A stretch of DNA of 64,000 nt from positions 10,303,501 to 10,367,500 of the forward strand of contig CM034402.1 of the NCBI GenBank assembly GCA_019925095.2, in the 5' to 3' direction. Positions 10,665-23,362 of the stretch are shown piece after piece; position 1 is the stretch's first letter; the number at the start of each line of letters is the position of its first letter. The notes below the pieces were generated by a model. That model was not told the DNA's origin. It did no database searches and saw nothing but the letters and a program-made list of their open reading frames with translations. Source of the stretch: Dendrolimus kikuchii. Taxonomy: Eukaryota > Arthropoda > Insecta > Lepidoptera > Lasiocampidae. Both the position numbers and the translations under genes were made by a program.

Positions 10665-11335
10665 ATGGTAAATATAATAATTATAGAGTCTTTGAACTAC
10701 AAGCATTATTTTGTACTTTAAGTAGGTAATTTACGAAATTTAGAAATAAATATAACCGTCTGGTACCTATGTCTCAGAACTCATGCAAACGTTTCAATTT
10801 GAATGCAAGAATTGTTCCATCTATTTATTCTTGGAACGCATGAACGCTTTTCTAAAAGACAAATGGAATTACATATTTTCTATTTCAAATTGTTGCTACG
10901 ACAAATGAGATAAATGCAGTAATTTTTCAAGATATCGCCTCGTTTTATAAAAGCTTTTTCTTCAAAAAATAAATTGCTTTATGTTATAAATTTACTATTA
11001 ATGAAAAGGTATTTAGAAAATATTTTGATAACTAATAATCCTTTTTACTCATGGTTACATGTAGAGCTTTTGGAGCGCCTAATTGACTGCTTAAGTGATC
11101 GGAGAACATATACTATGCTAGCCTTCTAGACATTTTGCCCATAATACTCATGGAAGATATCACAAGCCAAGATACCTCAAGTCGACATATGGAATACAGA
11201 ACTGAAAAATCTATTGGGAGTATTTATTTTAATTTTATGAAAGTATGATTTATGTTACTGTAAATATGTTTACTTTTTTAGTAATACTAATATGTGTGTG
11301 TAATATGTATGTGTATCGTTAACCAGAAAACGCTT
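10665..11335. other. No feature recognised
   Basis: AT-rich DNA without an open frame, hairpin or repeat that I can support. Confidence 0.5.
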
Positions 11336-11682
11336 TTTTTAAAAGGTTTTTAAATACAAGCTTTTGAGATCTTGGATCTTGGATCATATAGCAGCAGAGT
11401 GCTAGCCAAGACAAGTAAAACGAGCCCAAACACGACGGGTCTATCTTGTTTAGTACAGGAGTTCCTATGGCCACCTTCCGACTTCAACATCAGATCAACT
11501 CCATGGTACCATATTATTGCATTGACACGCGATATACATATGCCTGCAAAATTTCAGCTCAATCGGAAACCAGGAAGTTGGTCAAATTTAACTTGCAATA
11601 TTCCACCCGAACTTACATACATACTTACATACATACATATATAGGTACATCCATTGCAAGTTAAATAAAAGCCTGTAAAAAG
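11336..11682 (-). repeat. Interspersed repeat family G, copy 2 (inverted)
   Basis: Reverse-oriented copy of 4185-4490: aaaaggtttttaaatacaag at the left, gtgctagccaagacaagtaa, 'caaaatttcagctcaatcgg', a CATA run, and 'ccattgcaagttaaataaaa' at the right end. It is longer than copy 1 because of extra bases around 11440-11520. Confidence 0.65.
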
Positions 11683-12409
11683 AGCAAAATACCTTAATGA
11701 TTTTTTTAAATTAAGTCAATAAGAAGTGAGAGATTTGCTCCTAAAGTCATGTAAACTTTTTTCGCCCCTCAAATTTTTAAACTATAACGCGTAATTTCTG
11801 GAAAAATTATTTCAACTAAAATTAGTTATTAGTATTTTTGATTAAATGTTTTTTTAGAATTCCATAGTCAAATAACAAAATAAAGGAGACGCTTATTACT
11901 TCTACGGAACCGTTAATGGTGCGTGGGCTACCAAGCACTTTAATTAATTACTTGATCCAAAGACTAAGAAAGTATAAAAATGAATAAGGTAGAAATCGCA
12001 GGTAACACTTATATTTGTTTGTCGTAATCATCCACAGGACTGAAACAGTCAACGCAGATTAATGGTGAACAAAACACTAATCAACCCTTTTATTTGGCTA
12101 AAATAGATTGGAGAACAAAACATCAAAGCGTGTTAGTTCCAGTCCGCTTACGGTTCGGTCGCTATACACTTAAAACCTTTGATCGAATCCGTTGACGAGT
12201 CCATGAATGAGATTTGCACCCAGTTACACCTGAATTCTAAAACCTAAATGAACATTTTGTATATAGCAAATTTTTTAAGTTTCCGGTACCCTGTTGTCCG
12301 TCTGTCCAATTGCTTCTATATATCGCAAATATATTTCTCGACAACTACAGGAATTACATTGATAAAATTTGATAGAAAGTAACGTGAGTTGCCGATCTCT
12401 ATGATAATA

Positions 12410-12640
12410 TTCGGCAGAGAAACACACGTATATCCCCAAATTAATCAAGTTACGCTCATCTTATGGGTAATATACAACGGACTATTCTGGGGCCAATCCC
12501 AGACAGACATATCATAGTAAATAATGGAGAAAATTCGTTTCTGAAATTTACTATGCCAAGAATCGAATCCAGAGCCTCTGTGCTGCTTTGAGGAAGGCCG
12601 GCTAAGACAGCCCGCTCAACCATAGAGTCCGTCGATGGCT
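12410..12640 (-). repeat. tRNA-derived SINE family 1, copy 2
   Basis: Reverse complement of the SINE at 59811-60069: the tRNA-like head lies at about 12590-12640 (cagcccgctcaaccatagag) and the B-box region around 12555 (ccaagaatcgaatccagagc). It is moderately diverged. Bases 12660-14055 downstream show nothing recognisable apart from a short CG-containing stretch at 12655-12780. Confidence 0.75.
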
Positions 12641-14059
12641 CCAAAACCCAACCACCGGAGGGTAGTTACTCCGAGCGAATGCCGAGGTAAAGAGAGTCTA
12701 GACTCGACACCCCTCACCGCTTTGCCCCCCAACAAACCGGGATCGACGAACTCGAGAGAAAGTATCTAGCAGTAGTAAAATCACAATGAAATCAAGATTG
12801 TTGAGACAGCCATAGATTTATAAACAAAGGTTGTCTTTTTTCTGTCATTACTGTAGACAGTAATGTTCATTACTGCTAGCTAGATATTAAGTATACGTAA
12901 TCATGTTCCTTGTAGACTTTTTTAATAGAGTTGACAGATGTGCTATATTAGCTCACAAAATCGTGAAAATTGTATCCCTCCTAACTTTTCTCTAAAATCA
13001 ATATTGTAAAATGAAAAATACTAGGAAAATTAGTTGAACAATATCCGTTAATTAGATTTTTGAGATATTTATATTTACAGTTAAATAATTTTTAAAGGTT
13101 TCAGAGTCAAATAGCTGAAACAGGGGACAATGTCACCATAACGGAATCCTTCATTGTACGTGAACTGTCAAGCGGTTCCCTATTTTTAGGGTCTTTTTCC
13201 ATCTGTCTGGAAGTTTATTTCGAATAAATAAGTTTCGCAACAGGTGAACGGAAACGAACACAGACATTTAAAGCAAAATTCCTTTTTTAATACACAAATT
13301 GTATTTAAATGTAAAACCCACTCTAAGTAATAATTGAAATAAATGTAGGATACTCTTAATTGTGGGAAATGAAAGAGCTTCGATATATTAGGGATGTTAA
13401 GCTTCTAAAATTCTGGAAACTCCTGGTAAAATTAAAACTAATTTTGTATATCGGTAAGGGAATGGATTTGCGCATCCTTTTGGATTATCTGCACACATCT
13501 TCCCTGCGAAAGGAGTAGTGAAATGTTCCAGGGACTGAGGCACTAAATTATAAAAGAATAATCGTAGTTATGCAAACCAGACACAACCAACAGTTTTGCC
13601 ATAATTAAAATAAAAAATAAAGAAAAATCGAGAATTATCAGAAAAAAAATTGTCATACAATAAATTTTTGCATCAACCCTACAACATAGTAAACACGCGA
13701 TTTGTGTAACAATTTGCTAAAGTAGTGGCCCTAGTTTGCATAACTACTTACATTGAATTGTAAAACCTAACCTCGTTTTCGATTATCGCTACTCTGAGTT
13801 AAGAATTGCTACTTGAGACGTGCCGAAAAGCTAATATAGGCCCATAAACCATTCAGACGAAGATTTAGTGGTCTGGTTTCTACCAAAATAAAATGACCGC
13901 AATAAAAGCTCGATGAGTTGCGTGCCCGAGGACGTGGTGACTATCGAATAATTTATTGTTCTGACTTCAGAGACTGACCGATGTAAGTAAGGATTTCTGA
14001 TTGTTTTGCACGTTAAGAAGTAATAAATGAAATAAAACAAAATCATTAATAGCAAGTCG

Positions 14060-14242
14060 CAGGCATATCCTGGATATTCCTGCGACATCGGCCACGCTGG
14101 ACCTAAAATTCACACAACATTAAAAAAAACTAAAATACCGTTTTAGTGAGAACTGTGTCGGAATAAATTAATTTTTACGCATCCGAACAACTACAAACTG
14201 CTCCCGGGATAAAAAAAATATCACACATTTTATTACATAAAA
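14060..14242 (-). repeat. Repeat family D, left part of a copy split by Helitron B
   Basis: The reverse complement matches the middle and 3' part of the family-D copy at 62846-63177 (a tttttatcccgggagc-like block, 'gtttgtagttgttcggatgc', and an end with a 'cgatgtcgcaggaatatcc' module). It stops at A14242 where Helitron B begins, and the same element resumes at 17211. The comparison copy at 46466-46800 runs straight through this junction. Confidence 0.65.
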
Positions 14243-14246
14243 TCCC

Positions 14247-14980
<734 letters not shown>

Positions 14981-15295
14981 CCGTTTTCACGGAAAAACTA
15001 CTGGACCGATTTGGCTGAAACTCAGTATATATATATTTTCGATGCCGAGAATGAACATAGGATATTTTTTATCCCGAAAAATGGGATAGTTTCCGGGATA
15101 AAAATATATTTGTCTTTTTGTTTGTTATCCTTTTATGGAAAGACTATTGGACCGATTTGGCTGAAACTCGGTACATATATAATTTGAATACCAAGAGTGC
15201 CCAGGGGATACTTTTTATCCCGGATAATGGGATACATTTTGGGATAGATTTATGTAAAGTTTATCCCGGAAACTAGGACAGGTTTTGTGATTTCT

Positions 15296-16993
15296 TCCAC
15301 TGGGTCCACTGGGTCCACTGGGTCCACTGGGTCCACTGGGTCCACTGGGTCCACTGGGTCCACTGGGTCCACTGGGTCCACTGGGTCCACTGGGTCCACT
15401 GGGTCCACTGGGTCCACTGGGTCCACTGGGTCCACTGGGTCCACTGGGTCCACTGGGTCCACTGGGTCCACTGGGTCCACTGGGTCCACTGGGTCCACTG
15501 GGTCCACTGGGTCCACTGGGTCCACTGGGTCCACTGGGTCCACTGGGTCCACTGGGTCCACTGGGTCCACTGGGTCCACTGGGTCCACTGGGTCCACTGG
15601 GTCCACTGGGTCCACTGGGTCCACTGGGTCCACTGGGTCCACTGGGTCCACTGGGTCCACTGGGTCCACTGGGTCCACTGGGTCCACTGGGTCCACTGGG
15701 TCCACTGGGTCCACTGGGTCCACTGGGTCCACTGGGTCCACTGGGTCCACTGGGTCCACTGGGTCCACTGGGTCCACTGGGTCCACTGGGTCCACTGGGT
15801 CCACTGGGTCCACTGGGTCCACTGGGTCCACTGGGTCCACTGGGTCCACTGGGTCCACTGGGTCCACTGGGTCCACTGGGTCCACTGGGTCCACTGGGTC
15901 CACTGGGTCCACTGGGTCCACTGGGTCCACTGGGTCCACTGGGTCCACTGGGTCCACTGGGTCCACTGGGTCCACTGGGTCCACTGGGTCCACTGGGTCC
16001 ACTGGGTCCACTGGGTCCACTGGGTCCACTGGGTCCACTGGGTCCACTGGGTCCACTGGGTCCACTGGGTCCACTGGGTCCACTGGGTCCACTGGGTCCA
16101 CTGGGTCCACTGGGTCCACTGGGTCCACTGGGTCCACTGGGTCCACTGGGTCCACTGGGTCCACTGGGTCCACTGGGTCCACTGGGTCCACTGGGTCCAC
16201 TGGGTCCACTGGGTCCACTGGGTCCACTGGGTCCACTGGGTCCACTGGGTCCACTGGGTCCACTGGGTCCACTGGGTCCACTGGGTCCACTGGGTCCACT
16301 GGGTCCACTGGGTCCACTGGGTCCACTGGGTCCACTGGGTCCACTGGGTCCACTGGGTCCACTGGGTCCACTGGGTCCACTGGGTCCACTGGGTCCACTG
16401 GGTCCACTGGGTCCACTGGGTCCACTGGGTCCACTGGGTCCACTGGGTCCACTGGGTCCACTGGGTCCACTGGGTCCACTGGGTCCACTGGGTCCACTGG
16501 GTCCACTGGGTCCACTGGGTCCACTGGGTCCACTGGGTCCACTGGGTCCACTGGGTCCACTGGGTCCACTGGGTCCACTGGGTCCACTGGGTCCACTGGG
16601 TCCACTGGGTCCACTGGGTCCACTGGGTCCACTGGGTCCACTGGGTCCACTGGGTCCACTGGGTCCACTGGGTCCACTGGGTCCACTGGGTCCACTGGGT
16701 CCACTGGGTCCACTGGGTCCACTGGGTCCACTGGGTCCACTGGGTCCACTGGGTCCACTGGGTCCACTGGGTCCACTGGGTCCACTGGGTCCACTGGGTC
16801 CACTGGGTCCACTGGGTCCACTGGGTCCACTGGGTCCACTGGGTCCACTGGGTCCACTGGGTCCACTGGGTCCACTGGGTCCACTGGGTCCACTGGGTCC
16901 ACTGGGTCCACTGGGTCCACTGGGTCCACTGGGTCCACTGGGTCCACTGGGTCCACTGGGTCCACTGGGTCCACTGGGTCCACTGGGTCCACT
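15296..16993. repeat. Perfect 9-bp satellite array (GGTCCACTG)n
   Basis: About 188 tandem copies of GGTCCACTG (1.7 kb) in which I saw no variant unit. The motif has no stop codon in the frames concerned, so it yields a 589-residue S-T-G ORF and a 595-residue V-D-P ORF on opposite strands; neither should be called a gene. The right-hand flank (about 16994-17040) keeps a few degenerate units like ttttgtcat, matching the array type in Helitron A. I infer that the array grew from one mutated unit of an older array. Confidence 0.95.
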
Positions 16994-17210
16994 TGGACCA
17001 TGTTATCTATTTTGTCATTTTTGTCAAGTTTTGTCATTTATGTAGTTTACATATAGACGGGGGTGGTATAGTTTGCGATATAAAATAAAGTGAATCTTTC
17101 GGGGGCAAATACATACAAATTTAATACAATGTAACCTGTACCACTTGCTTTTTAAACTACAGACACGCACTAGAGGTTGACCCGCGGCGCAGCCGCGGGG
17201 TAAACTCTAG

Positions 17211-17500
17211 TTTGCTATATATCGATCAGTGAAAAAATCACATTGGAATTCGAATTTATTTCAACCCGGCCTTTTTTAATAATTCCCAGAAAAATTCCTG
17301 CGGGTTTCCCACGATAAAATGTAGTGCAGATTTTAACACAAAGAATATGCTGTCGATTAGCGAAAACCGCATTGAAATCATCCCAATAGTTTTGATGTGA
17401 ATCCCGAACAAATTGCATCGTGTTATATAGTCTATTCCAGTTGGGTATTTTTTAATAGCTTCAATGTACAGACATAGAATTTTTAGAAATTTATAATATT
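17211..17500 (-). repeat. Repeat family D, right part of the split copy
   Basis: Continues the family-D element interrupted at 14242: tatcgatcagtgaaaaaatc, 'attggaattcgaatttattt', 'ttcccagaaaaattcctgcg' and 'gtctattccagttgggtat' parallel the copy at 46487-46800. The full reverse-oriented copy is therefore 14060-14242 plus 17211-17500. Confidence 0.7.
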
Positions 17501-17729
17501 ATATATTATCACGCCTGTTTCCCATGAGGGTAACACAAAGGCAATTGATCTCCATTTACAATGATCTTGACACACAAACGATTTGGTTATGTATTTTCAT
17601 TATTCTCTTAATACATACAAATAATCTAGATCAGTAAGAGTTGGAAAAATCAAACCTATGGGATTTAAACTATGAAAAAGACCTATGGCATTTGCGAACG
17701 TGTATAATGCACATGCAAAAAACTTTGCA

Positions 17730-17763
17730 AATATCTATAGTAACAACTGTTACTATAGATATT
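17730..17763. repeat. Perfect 16-bp inverted repeat with 2-bp loop
   Basis: Arms aatatctatagtaaca and tgttactatagatatt around 'ac'. It could extrude as a cruciform; no gene context suggests a terminator. Confidence 0.8.
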
Positions 17764-17954
17764 AGATTTAGATTTGTTAGATTACTATCCTTATGACGCC
17801 AAAAAGCATAAAATAGTGGGTTGTACCTCTTTTGATATTTGGCTGACGATCACCACTATAAATTGTAATAAAAAAATAGAACTCAATTATTGGTAACTAC
17901 ACATGCCACACGAACGAATATCTAACTTTATATATATATATATTTTTTTTATTT

Positions 17955-18440
17955 TTTTTTATTGCAGCAGACAGGCAGACGGCCCACTCGATGGAAAGCG
18001 GTTACCATCGCCTATAATATAATATAATAATGATCGGCAGACAAACACACACATTGTATATCCCCAAATTAAGCAACTTACGCTTGTGTTATGGGTAATA
18101 TACAACGGACTACTCTGGGGCCGATCCCAGACACCCAGACCATAGTAAATAATGGAGAAAAGACGTTTTCCGAAATTTACTATACCAGGAATCGAACCCG
18201 GAGCCTCTGCGTTGCAGTGAGGTAGGCCGGCAAAGGCTTAGCCCGCTCAACCACAGAGGCCGTCATTATGCCGCCGCATTAGGCCGCCTATGGACATTTG
18301 CAACAGCAAAGTTGCTACAAATGCGCTGCTGTTCTCTTAAGGGAGACTGGAACCTGACGAAACACAACTCAAGGTTGTTATGGCATCATACTTTAGACCA
18401 GGGGTGGTAGCCATCCAGTCGGGCAAATGCCCTACCACAT
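17955..18440 (-). repeat. Retroposon family X, inverted copy split by a SINE
   Basis: The 3' part (17955-18015; ttattgcagcagacaggcag, gatggaaagcggttaccatc) and the 5' part (18283-18440; gctacaaatgcgctgctgtt, 'aggggtggtagccatccagt') are the two halves of one reverse-oriented family-X copy. A family-1 SINE lies between them. The nesting order is therefore X first, SINE later. Confidence 0.75.
18030..18268 (-). repeat. tRNA-derived SINE family 1, copy 3 (nested)
   Basis: A well-preserved reverse copy. The B box reads in reverse as ggaatcgaacc at about 18191-18201, and the A-box region as 'cccgctcaaccacagaggc' at 18241-18261. The body (gtaatatacaacggactact) matches 59811-60069 closely. It is inserted in a family-X retroposon. 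Confidence 0.85.
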
Positions 18441-18984
18441 GGCTAGTACCACATTGCTTTTAAAGCATTTTTAAATACTCCATTAGCTAACAAATGATAA
18501 ATGAATTTCTACATGCGTGAAAACGATGTTTTTCGGGTCCACCTGATATTTCAAATATAACGTACGTGTAATATACCTATGTAATTGGGAGTATACGAGT
18601 ATAGAGAAACGAAGAAAACTTATTATTCCGACACTGTGGACCACAAAATAACACGGTATATATACTATCAAGGACCGATTTTTCAATCTCTCGATAAAAG
18701 TTATTCTGTAGAATAAAACAGTTGAATTGTTTCAATTTTGATTTTTGTCAGATTATAATTTATTCGACTGATAAGACTGAAAAGTTGGGCCTAAAAAAAC
18801 TTTCGAATATAAGAAATACAAATAAATAGACAACACACAAAACAAATAAAATCTATCGCAAAACAAACACTTATCGTCCCATCTTACAACAACCACTATG
18901 GCAAAAACACTACCAATTACATTGTACCAAAACTAGTTAACATATCACCCACAACCCTAAAAGAATCGCTAAACTCCAAAAACA

Positions 18985-19456
18985 TAAAAGAGCAAAAGGG
19001 CAAACGGGCCCAAGGGCAAAAGGGCAAAAGGACAAAAGGCCAAAATGGCAAAAGGGCACAGGGGCAAAGGGGCAAAAGGGCAAAAGGGCAAAAGGTCAAA
19101 AGGGCAAAAGGTCAAAAGGGCAAAAGGGCAAAAAGGACAAAATAACAAAAATGATGAAATGAAAAACCTACCAAAGCTTGTCCCACTTTTGGGATAATCT
19201 TTACATAAATCTATCCCAAAATCTATCCCATTATCCGGGATGAAAAATATCCCATGTCCACCCTCGGTATTCAAATTACATATGCACCGAGTATCAGCCA
19301 AATCGGTCCAAAAGTCTTTCCGCAAAAGGATAACAAACAGAGAGACAAATATACTTTTATCCCGGAAACTATCTCATTTTCCGGGATAAAAAGTATCCTA
19401 TGTTCATTCTCGGCATCGAAAATATATATATACTGAGTTTTAGCCAAATCGGTCCA
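18985..19456 (-). mobile_element. Helitron-derived partial copy C with 8-bp array
   Basis: An 8-bp array (about 18990-19150; gggcaaaa with ggtcaaaa and ggacaaaa variants) is followed by the same modules as Helitron A in the same orientation: tctatcccattatccgggat, 'ccaccctcggtattcaaatt', 'agccaaatcggtccaaaagt', 'atcccggaaactatctcatt', 'ttctcggcatcgaaaatata'. It ends abruptly at about 19456. The hairpin/CTAG end was not found with certainty on the left, where only a 'ctatcgcaaaacaaacac' relic at about 18850 recalls the family. Confidence 0.7.
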
Positions 19457-19459
19457 GTA

Positions 19460-20590
19460 TTAAATTATTATTGTGTATTTAGGTGATTAATATACATTCT
19501 CTACAGTAACAGTCGACAGTTAAACATCATTAAATAGTGTAGTTCATTACAAAATACTACTTGTAATGTACGAAAATGATCTATTAAAGATAAAAAATGT
19601 AAATAAAAATGTACATAGAAGTTTTAATTTTTATAAAGGCTAGGGTGTGTTACATCACACATAAACCTTTTTAGGTTTAAATGGTGCTTCTTATTATTCT
19701 GTAATATAAACTCCTAACATATAATTTTAAAAAAACTTATACAATGTGTGTAATTGTCTTCTGAAGATAAAAGAAAAATAAACATTTAATAAAACGCCGT
19801 TAGTGTGTATAATAGCTAATACAGCTATGTTATTTTTCAAAAAGACATCGCCCTATTGTATAAAAATTAAAGCCGTAACTTATTAAATTCACGATAGTTC
19901 AATATAAAAATGCTACTTCTAAAAGACGTGAATTGAGACGACGACCTAAAATACTGGCATTAAAATATTCACAAAGGTTTACAGAACTTTTGATCAATGA
20001 TCAAAAGTGTCGCCGCGTTTATACATATTCCGCATACGCGTTTGTGCAATCATCGACAGCGGGAAATCTTTGTTCAGCTCCCTTGTGGCCTGGATTGGAA
20101 ATATCGTGTGTATTACCTAGAAAGTACGGATGATACGGATGTCGGATTCGCATTTATATACGCAATATCCGTATAACATCTTCGCCGCTTATATTTATTT
20201 GAATACCACTGTGACCTCTAACATGTCTTTTTTCTTATATTTTGTCATTACTAACATTTACAACAGTGCTCGAGGATAAAAAACATTTTCTTTAATTTTA
20301 TTATAGGTTATTAATTAATGTTCTTATTGTCTCTTTCTAGCATTGAAAACTTTATGTTTTATTCTGGGTAATATACCTATAAAAATGAATAAGTTACCCA
20401 AAATATGTGGAGTTACTTCGATGGACTGCGTCAAAAAGGCCATATTAGCAACAACCTTCATGCCCATAACAAAGCGACAAAAAAAAAACTGTCAGTCGGT
20501 GGACTACACGTCAGAAGTGAAAACTTTGTATCTGAGCGTGAAGGTCACGCCAGTTCAGTGCTTTGTCTCCATACCAAAAGTGCCCAACGT
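19460..20590. other. No gene recognised
   Basis: AT-rich DNA. A small perfect palindrome (acttttgatca / tgatcaaaagt) lies at about 19986-20009. Short open frames here have no recognisable content. Confidence 0.4.
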
Positions 20591-20596
20591 GTCTAA

Positions 20597-21443
20597 AAGG
20601 CCATTTACATGTAGAGAATTTCTTGTCTCGAAGATACGATTGTCGACAACGAGAAAAAAAATATGATGATGTAAACCAAACGTACGATATCGTACGTAGA
20701 AGGGCGATAATCGTCTGGTCAATGAATATTGAACTCTGTGTTTAAACAAAATTTGTATCATCATATTCATATCATCAAAAATCGTATTTCGAGTTCAACT
20801 AATCACCAGTCGCAAGCATGAGTGTAGTGCGTGAGGGTGTTTTATTTATCTCTGCTTTTCTAAGACAAGAATTAATTAAACGAAAACGAAAAAAAAACAT
20901 GTTAAGTTAAAAAATCGAAAAGACATATTGTGCCGACACCAAATAATTGGGATATGGTGAAAGAAAAGAGAGATAGAGAAAGAAGAAACACTTTAGGAGT
21001 CAAATACGTTGTGTCCTAAATTGCAACTAAAAGATGAAGAGACGTTTAAAAATATGTTTCATGTTATTAAATTACAGTTTTCAAATTTACTAAAAAAAAG
21101 TACACCGAGCTCGAATGGCAAGTCTCGTATACTACTAATCTGTTCAGACTGATTAGTACGATAATCGCATGAACTCGAAAATTTCATACGAGATCTAGTT
21201 TAGACAAGTCGAAAGATCGTAGGCAAATATCTGTATGTGATTTGTGTCGTAATGTAAACAAAACTCTTGGCGATAAATACCTTACGATTATCGTATCACA
21301 TACTCTTAGACGAGTTTTTGTTTTTTGGTTCAATGTAAACATATACATGCGATTATTGTCTGAAGAGTATCGCCTACGAAAAAATTGCATACGACTTTAC
21401 GCCACAAAACGTGCGATATACTCTCTCAATGTAAATGGCCCTT
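20597..21443. mobile_element. Inverted-repeat DNA transposon remnant, TAA target duplication
   Basis: Ends AAGGCCATTTACATGTAGAG and, reversed, AAGGGCCATTTACATTGAGAG form imperfect terminal inverted repeats of about 20 bp, flanked by TAA at 20594-20596 and 21444-21446. A 3-bp TAA duplication suits the PIF/Harbinger superfamily. The 847-bp interior has no transposase frame, so the copy is non-autonomous. It is rich in tcgta/tacga/gcgat motifs in both orientations (for example gtacgatatcgtac near 20682 and 'cttacgattatcgtatcac' near 21281). Superfamily is inferred; a hAT-type element is the alternative. Confidence 0.6.
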
Positions 21444-21449
21444 TAAGTA

Positions 21450-22400
21450 GTTTGACTTCAAAAAAAAAACCTTTTTGAATGTGACATTTTCAATTAACAT
21501 TCTACGCCCTACGCCAGACTTGAGGCTGTCGTCCTGGTATATGTACATAAAAAATATTCAAATAATGCTTATATAAAATAAGTAATGACTTTCTTAATAA
21601 CAAAATAATAAGTAACAATGTTTCTAAGTCAATGAATACACAAAATATGAAAAATGAAAAGTTAGGTACGTTAATAAGTTTCTTATAATTGGTCAGAGAA
21701 ATTGGTAATTACTTTAGTTTTTCTCTTTAGTTGTGAAGTTTATGGACCTAATTATAACTATATTTTCTTAATTATCTAATATATAATTATATAAAACTAG
21801 CTGTACTCGCCACTTTGCTCGCGCAGGACTCGAAATTAATATTCAAATCTTCTCAAACAACCTACAAAATATCGAAGTAAAAAAATTTTCACCGCGGCTG
21901 CGACGCGTGAGAACCCTCTGTTGCTTGCTCTATGTTACTTACATAAAAACTTAATTAGGTTTATATATATATATAAACCTTCAATGAAAAGGTATCTAAC
22001 TGATGGCTAAAATTATAGCTACATTTTATATATCGATTAATAAGAACATCACATCACAAATAACCCAATAAACACATAGCTACATCTGTGTGAAACAGTG
22101 AATAACTATAACATTATCTCACAATAAAAAGTGGCTTAAGCTAAAAGCTCGTGAAATAAACTGTAATTTTTATTTTTTAAAGAATGTATAATAACAGGTA
22201 AAGGAACTAAATAATATACTACTATGGATGTTAATAAAAAAAAACTTATGAATTAGTATGAATAATGATTTCTGATGGGATATTATTATTCTAAATAGCA
22301 TATTTGGTTAAAGGAGGATACATTCTGTAATTTTTTAGACATAAAAATTTACTGTTTCGTATTACATTTACTACAATAACAAAGAAACTAAGTCCATAAT
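21450..22400. other. No gene recognised
   Basis: AT-rich. A short 'actagctgtactcgccactt' motif at about 21797 resembles the 3' end of the Helitron family seen at 63284-63954 in reverse, but the rest of the element is not evident. Confidence 0.35.
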
Positions 22401-22419
22401 TATAGTCTACACAATTGCC

Positions 22420-22865
22420 CAGTAAAAGATGTCGAAGCCAACCTGATTTGAAGTACTATAATGAATAACGTATTGTTTATGACTGCGTAGGTATTTATTA
22501 GTGATTTGAAAAACGCAATTGTAGCGCCATCTATTTTGCTAATCCGTCTATTCCAGGTGAACGACGTCTTTTATCGGTGAAAACGTGGCGTAAGTGTTGA
22601 TTTGGGATGTAGGCCAGCATTATCATGAGTTTCATTGATATACGTTCAGTAGTTTCCAAAAATGATGCGATCGCAGCGCCATCTTTTTCGCTAGTTTCGT
22701 CTATCCCGCGGAAACGACGTCTTTTATCGGGATAAAAAGTAACCTAAGTTACGCCCCGTAACATATGTTAGCTCTGTTTCGAATTTAATTTAAATCCGTG
22801 CAGTAGTTTTTACGTGATGCTCTAACACACAGACAAAAACTCTAAAAATTGCATTTTCGTAATCT
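22420..22865 (+). repeat. Interspersed repeat family K, copy 1
   Basis: Contains 'gcgccatctattttgctaat', 'ccgtctattccaggtgaacg', 'gcgccatctttttcgctagt', 'ttatcgggataaaaagtaac' and 'cgtgcagtagtttttacgtg'. The same modules in the same order are found at 56936-57330, and a partial set at 28010-28165. The 'phrase plus gggataaaa' style is shared with Helitron-derived repeats here, but no terminal hairpin was found. Unclassified. Confidence 0.6.
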
Positions 22866-23065
22866 TCTCGTCCGAATTATCCCTCCTAATTGTTTTCACA
22901 TTTTTAGTCGCATTGTACAAATTCTAACCATGTACAGATTGATTACAGTATAGATAGATTGCTGCTGTAATCTCTAAACTTTTTACACTTGAATCGGTTG
23001 AGCCGTTTCGAAGCCTATTTGACTTTTATCTGCAGGTTTCACTATAGTTATACCCTAGCAACTAA

Positions 23066-23362
23066 GCCGTGGTAGCTCAGTGGTTAGCGTATACGTCCCA
23101 AACTCAAAGGGCGCGGGTTCGTAAGCTGGCCGGAAAGTATGCACCACTTAGGCAGTTTTCTGACCAAATGTGCACATTGCTACAATTACCACGAGCTAGC
23201 GGTGAAGGAAAACATCGTGATCAAACCTGCACATCAAGATATCGGATGTGTTAAACCCACTAATCTGCTTGGGACAAGCTTGGCGGGTATACTGTCCGTT
23301 CCACTATACACGGCAGGCCTGAGCCCAGCAGTGGGACATCTACGGACTGTTATTATTATTGT
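23066..23362 (+). repeat. tRNA-derived SINE family 2
   Basis: The tRNA-like head has an A box TAGCTCAGTGG at 23073-23083 and a degraded B box GGTTCGTAAGC at 23116-23126. It is followed by a body with 'gtgaaggaaaacatcgtgat', 'aacctgcacatcaagatatc' and 'cagcagtgggacatctacg' and a (ATT)n tail (gttattattattg). These are hallmarks of a widespread lepidopteran SINE. The B box mutation suggests an inactive copy. Confidence 0.85.

Noticed and set aside
15296..16993. Telomeric or CRISPR-like array
   Set aside because: The unit is not the insect telomere repeat TTAGG, and there are no spacers; it is a simple tandem array.
15250..17056. Two opposite-strand ORFs of 589 and 595 residues (S-T-G and V-D-P repeats)
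   Set aside because: They are the trivial result of a stop-free 9-bp tandem array inside a Helitron. No start context, codon bias or domain supports a protein.
20343..20666. 107-residue plus-strand ORF
   Set aside because: It runs across the left end of the TAA-flanked transposon at 20597 and has no recognisable domain.
23066..23140. tRNA gene
   Set aside because: A-box and B-box-like motifs are present, but the cloverleaf is broken and a SINE body with an ATT tail follows.
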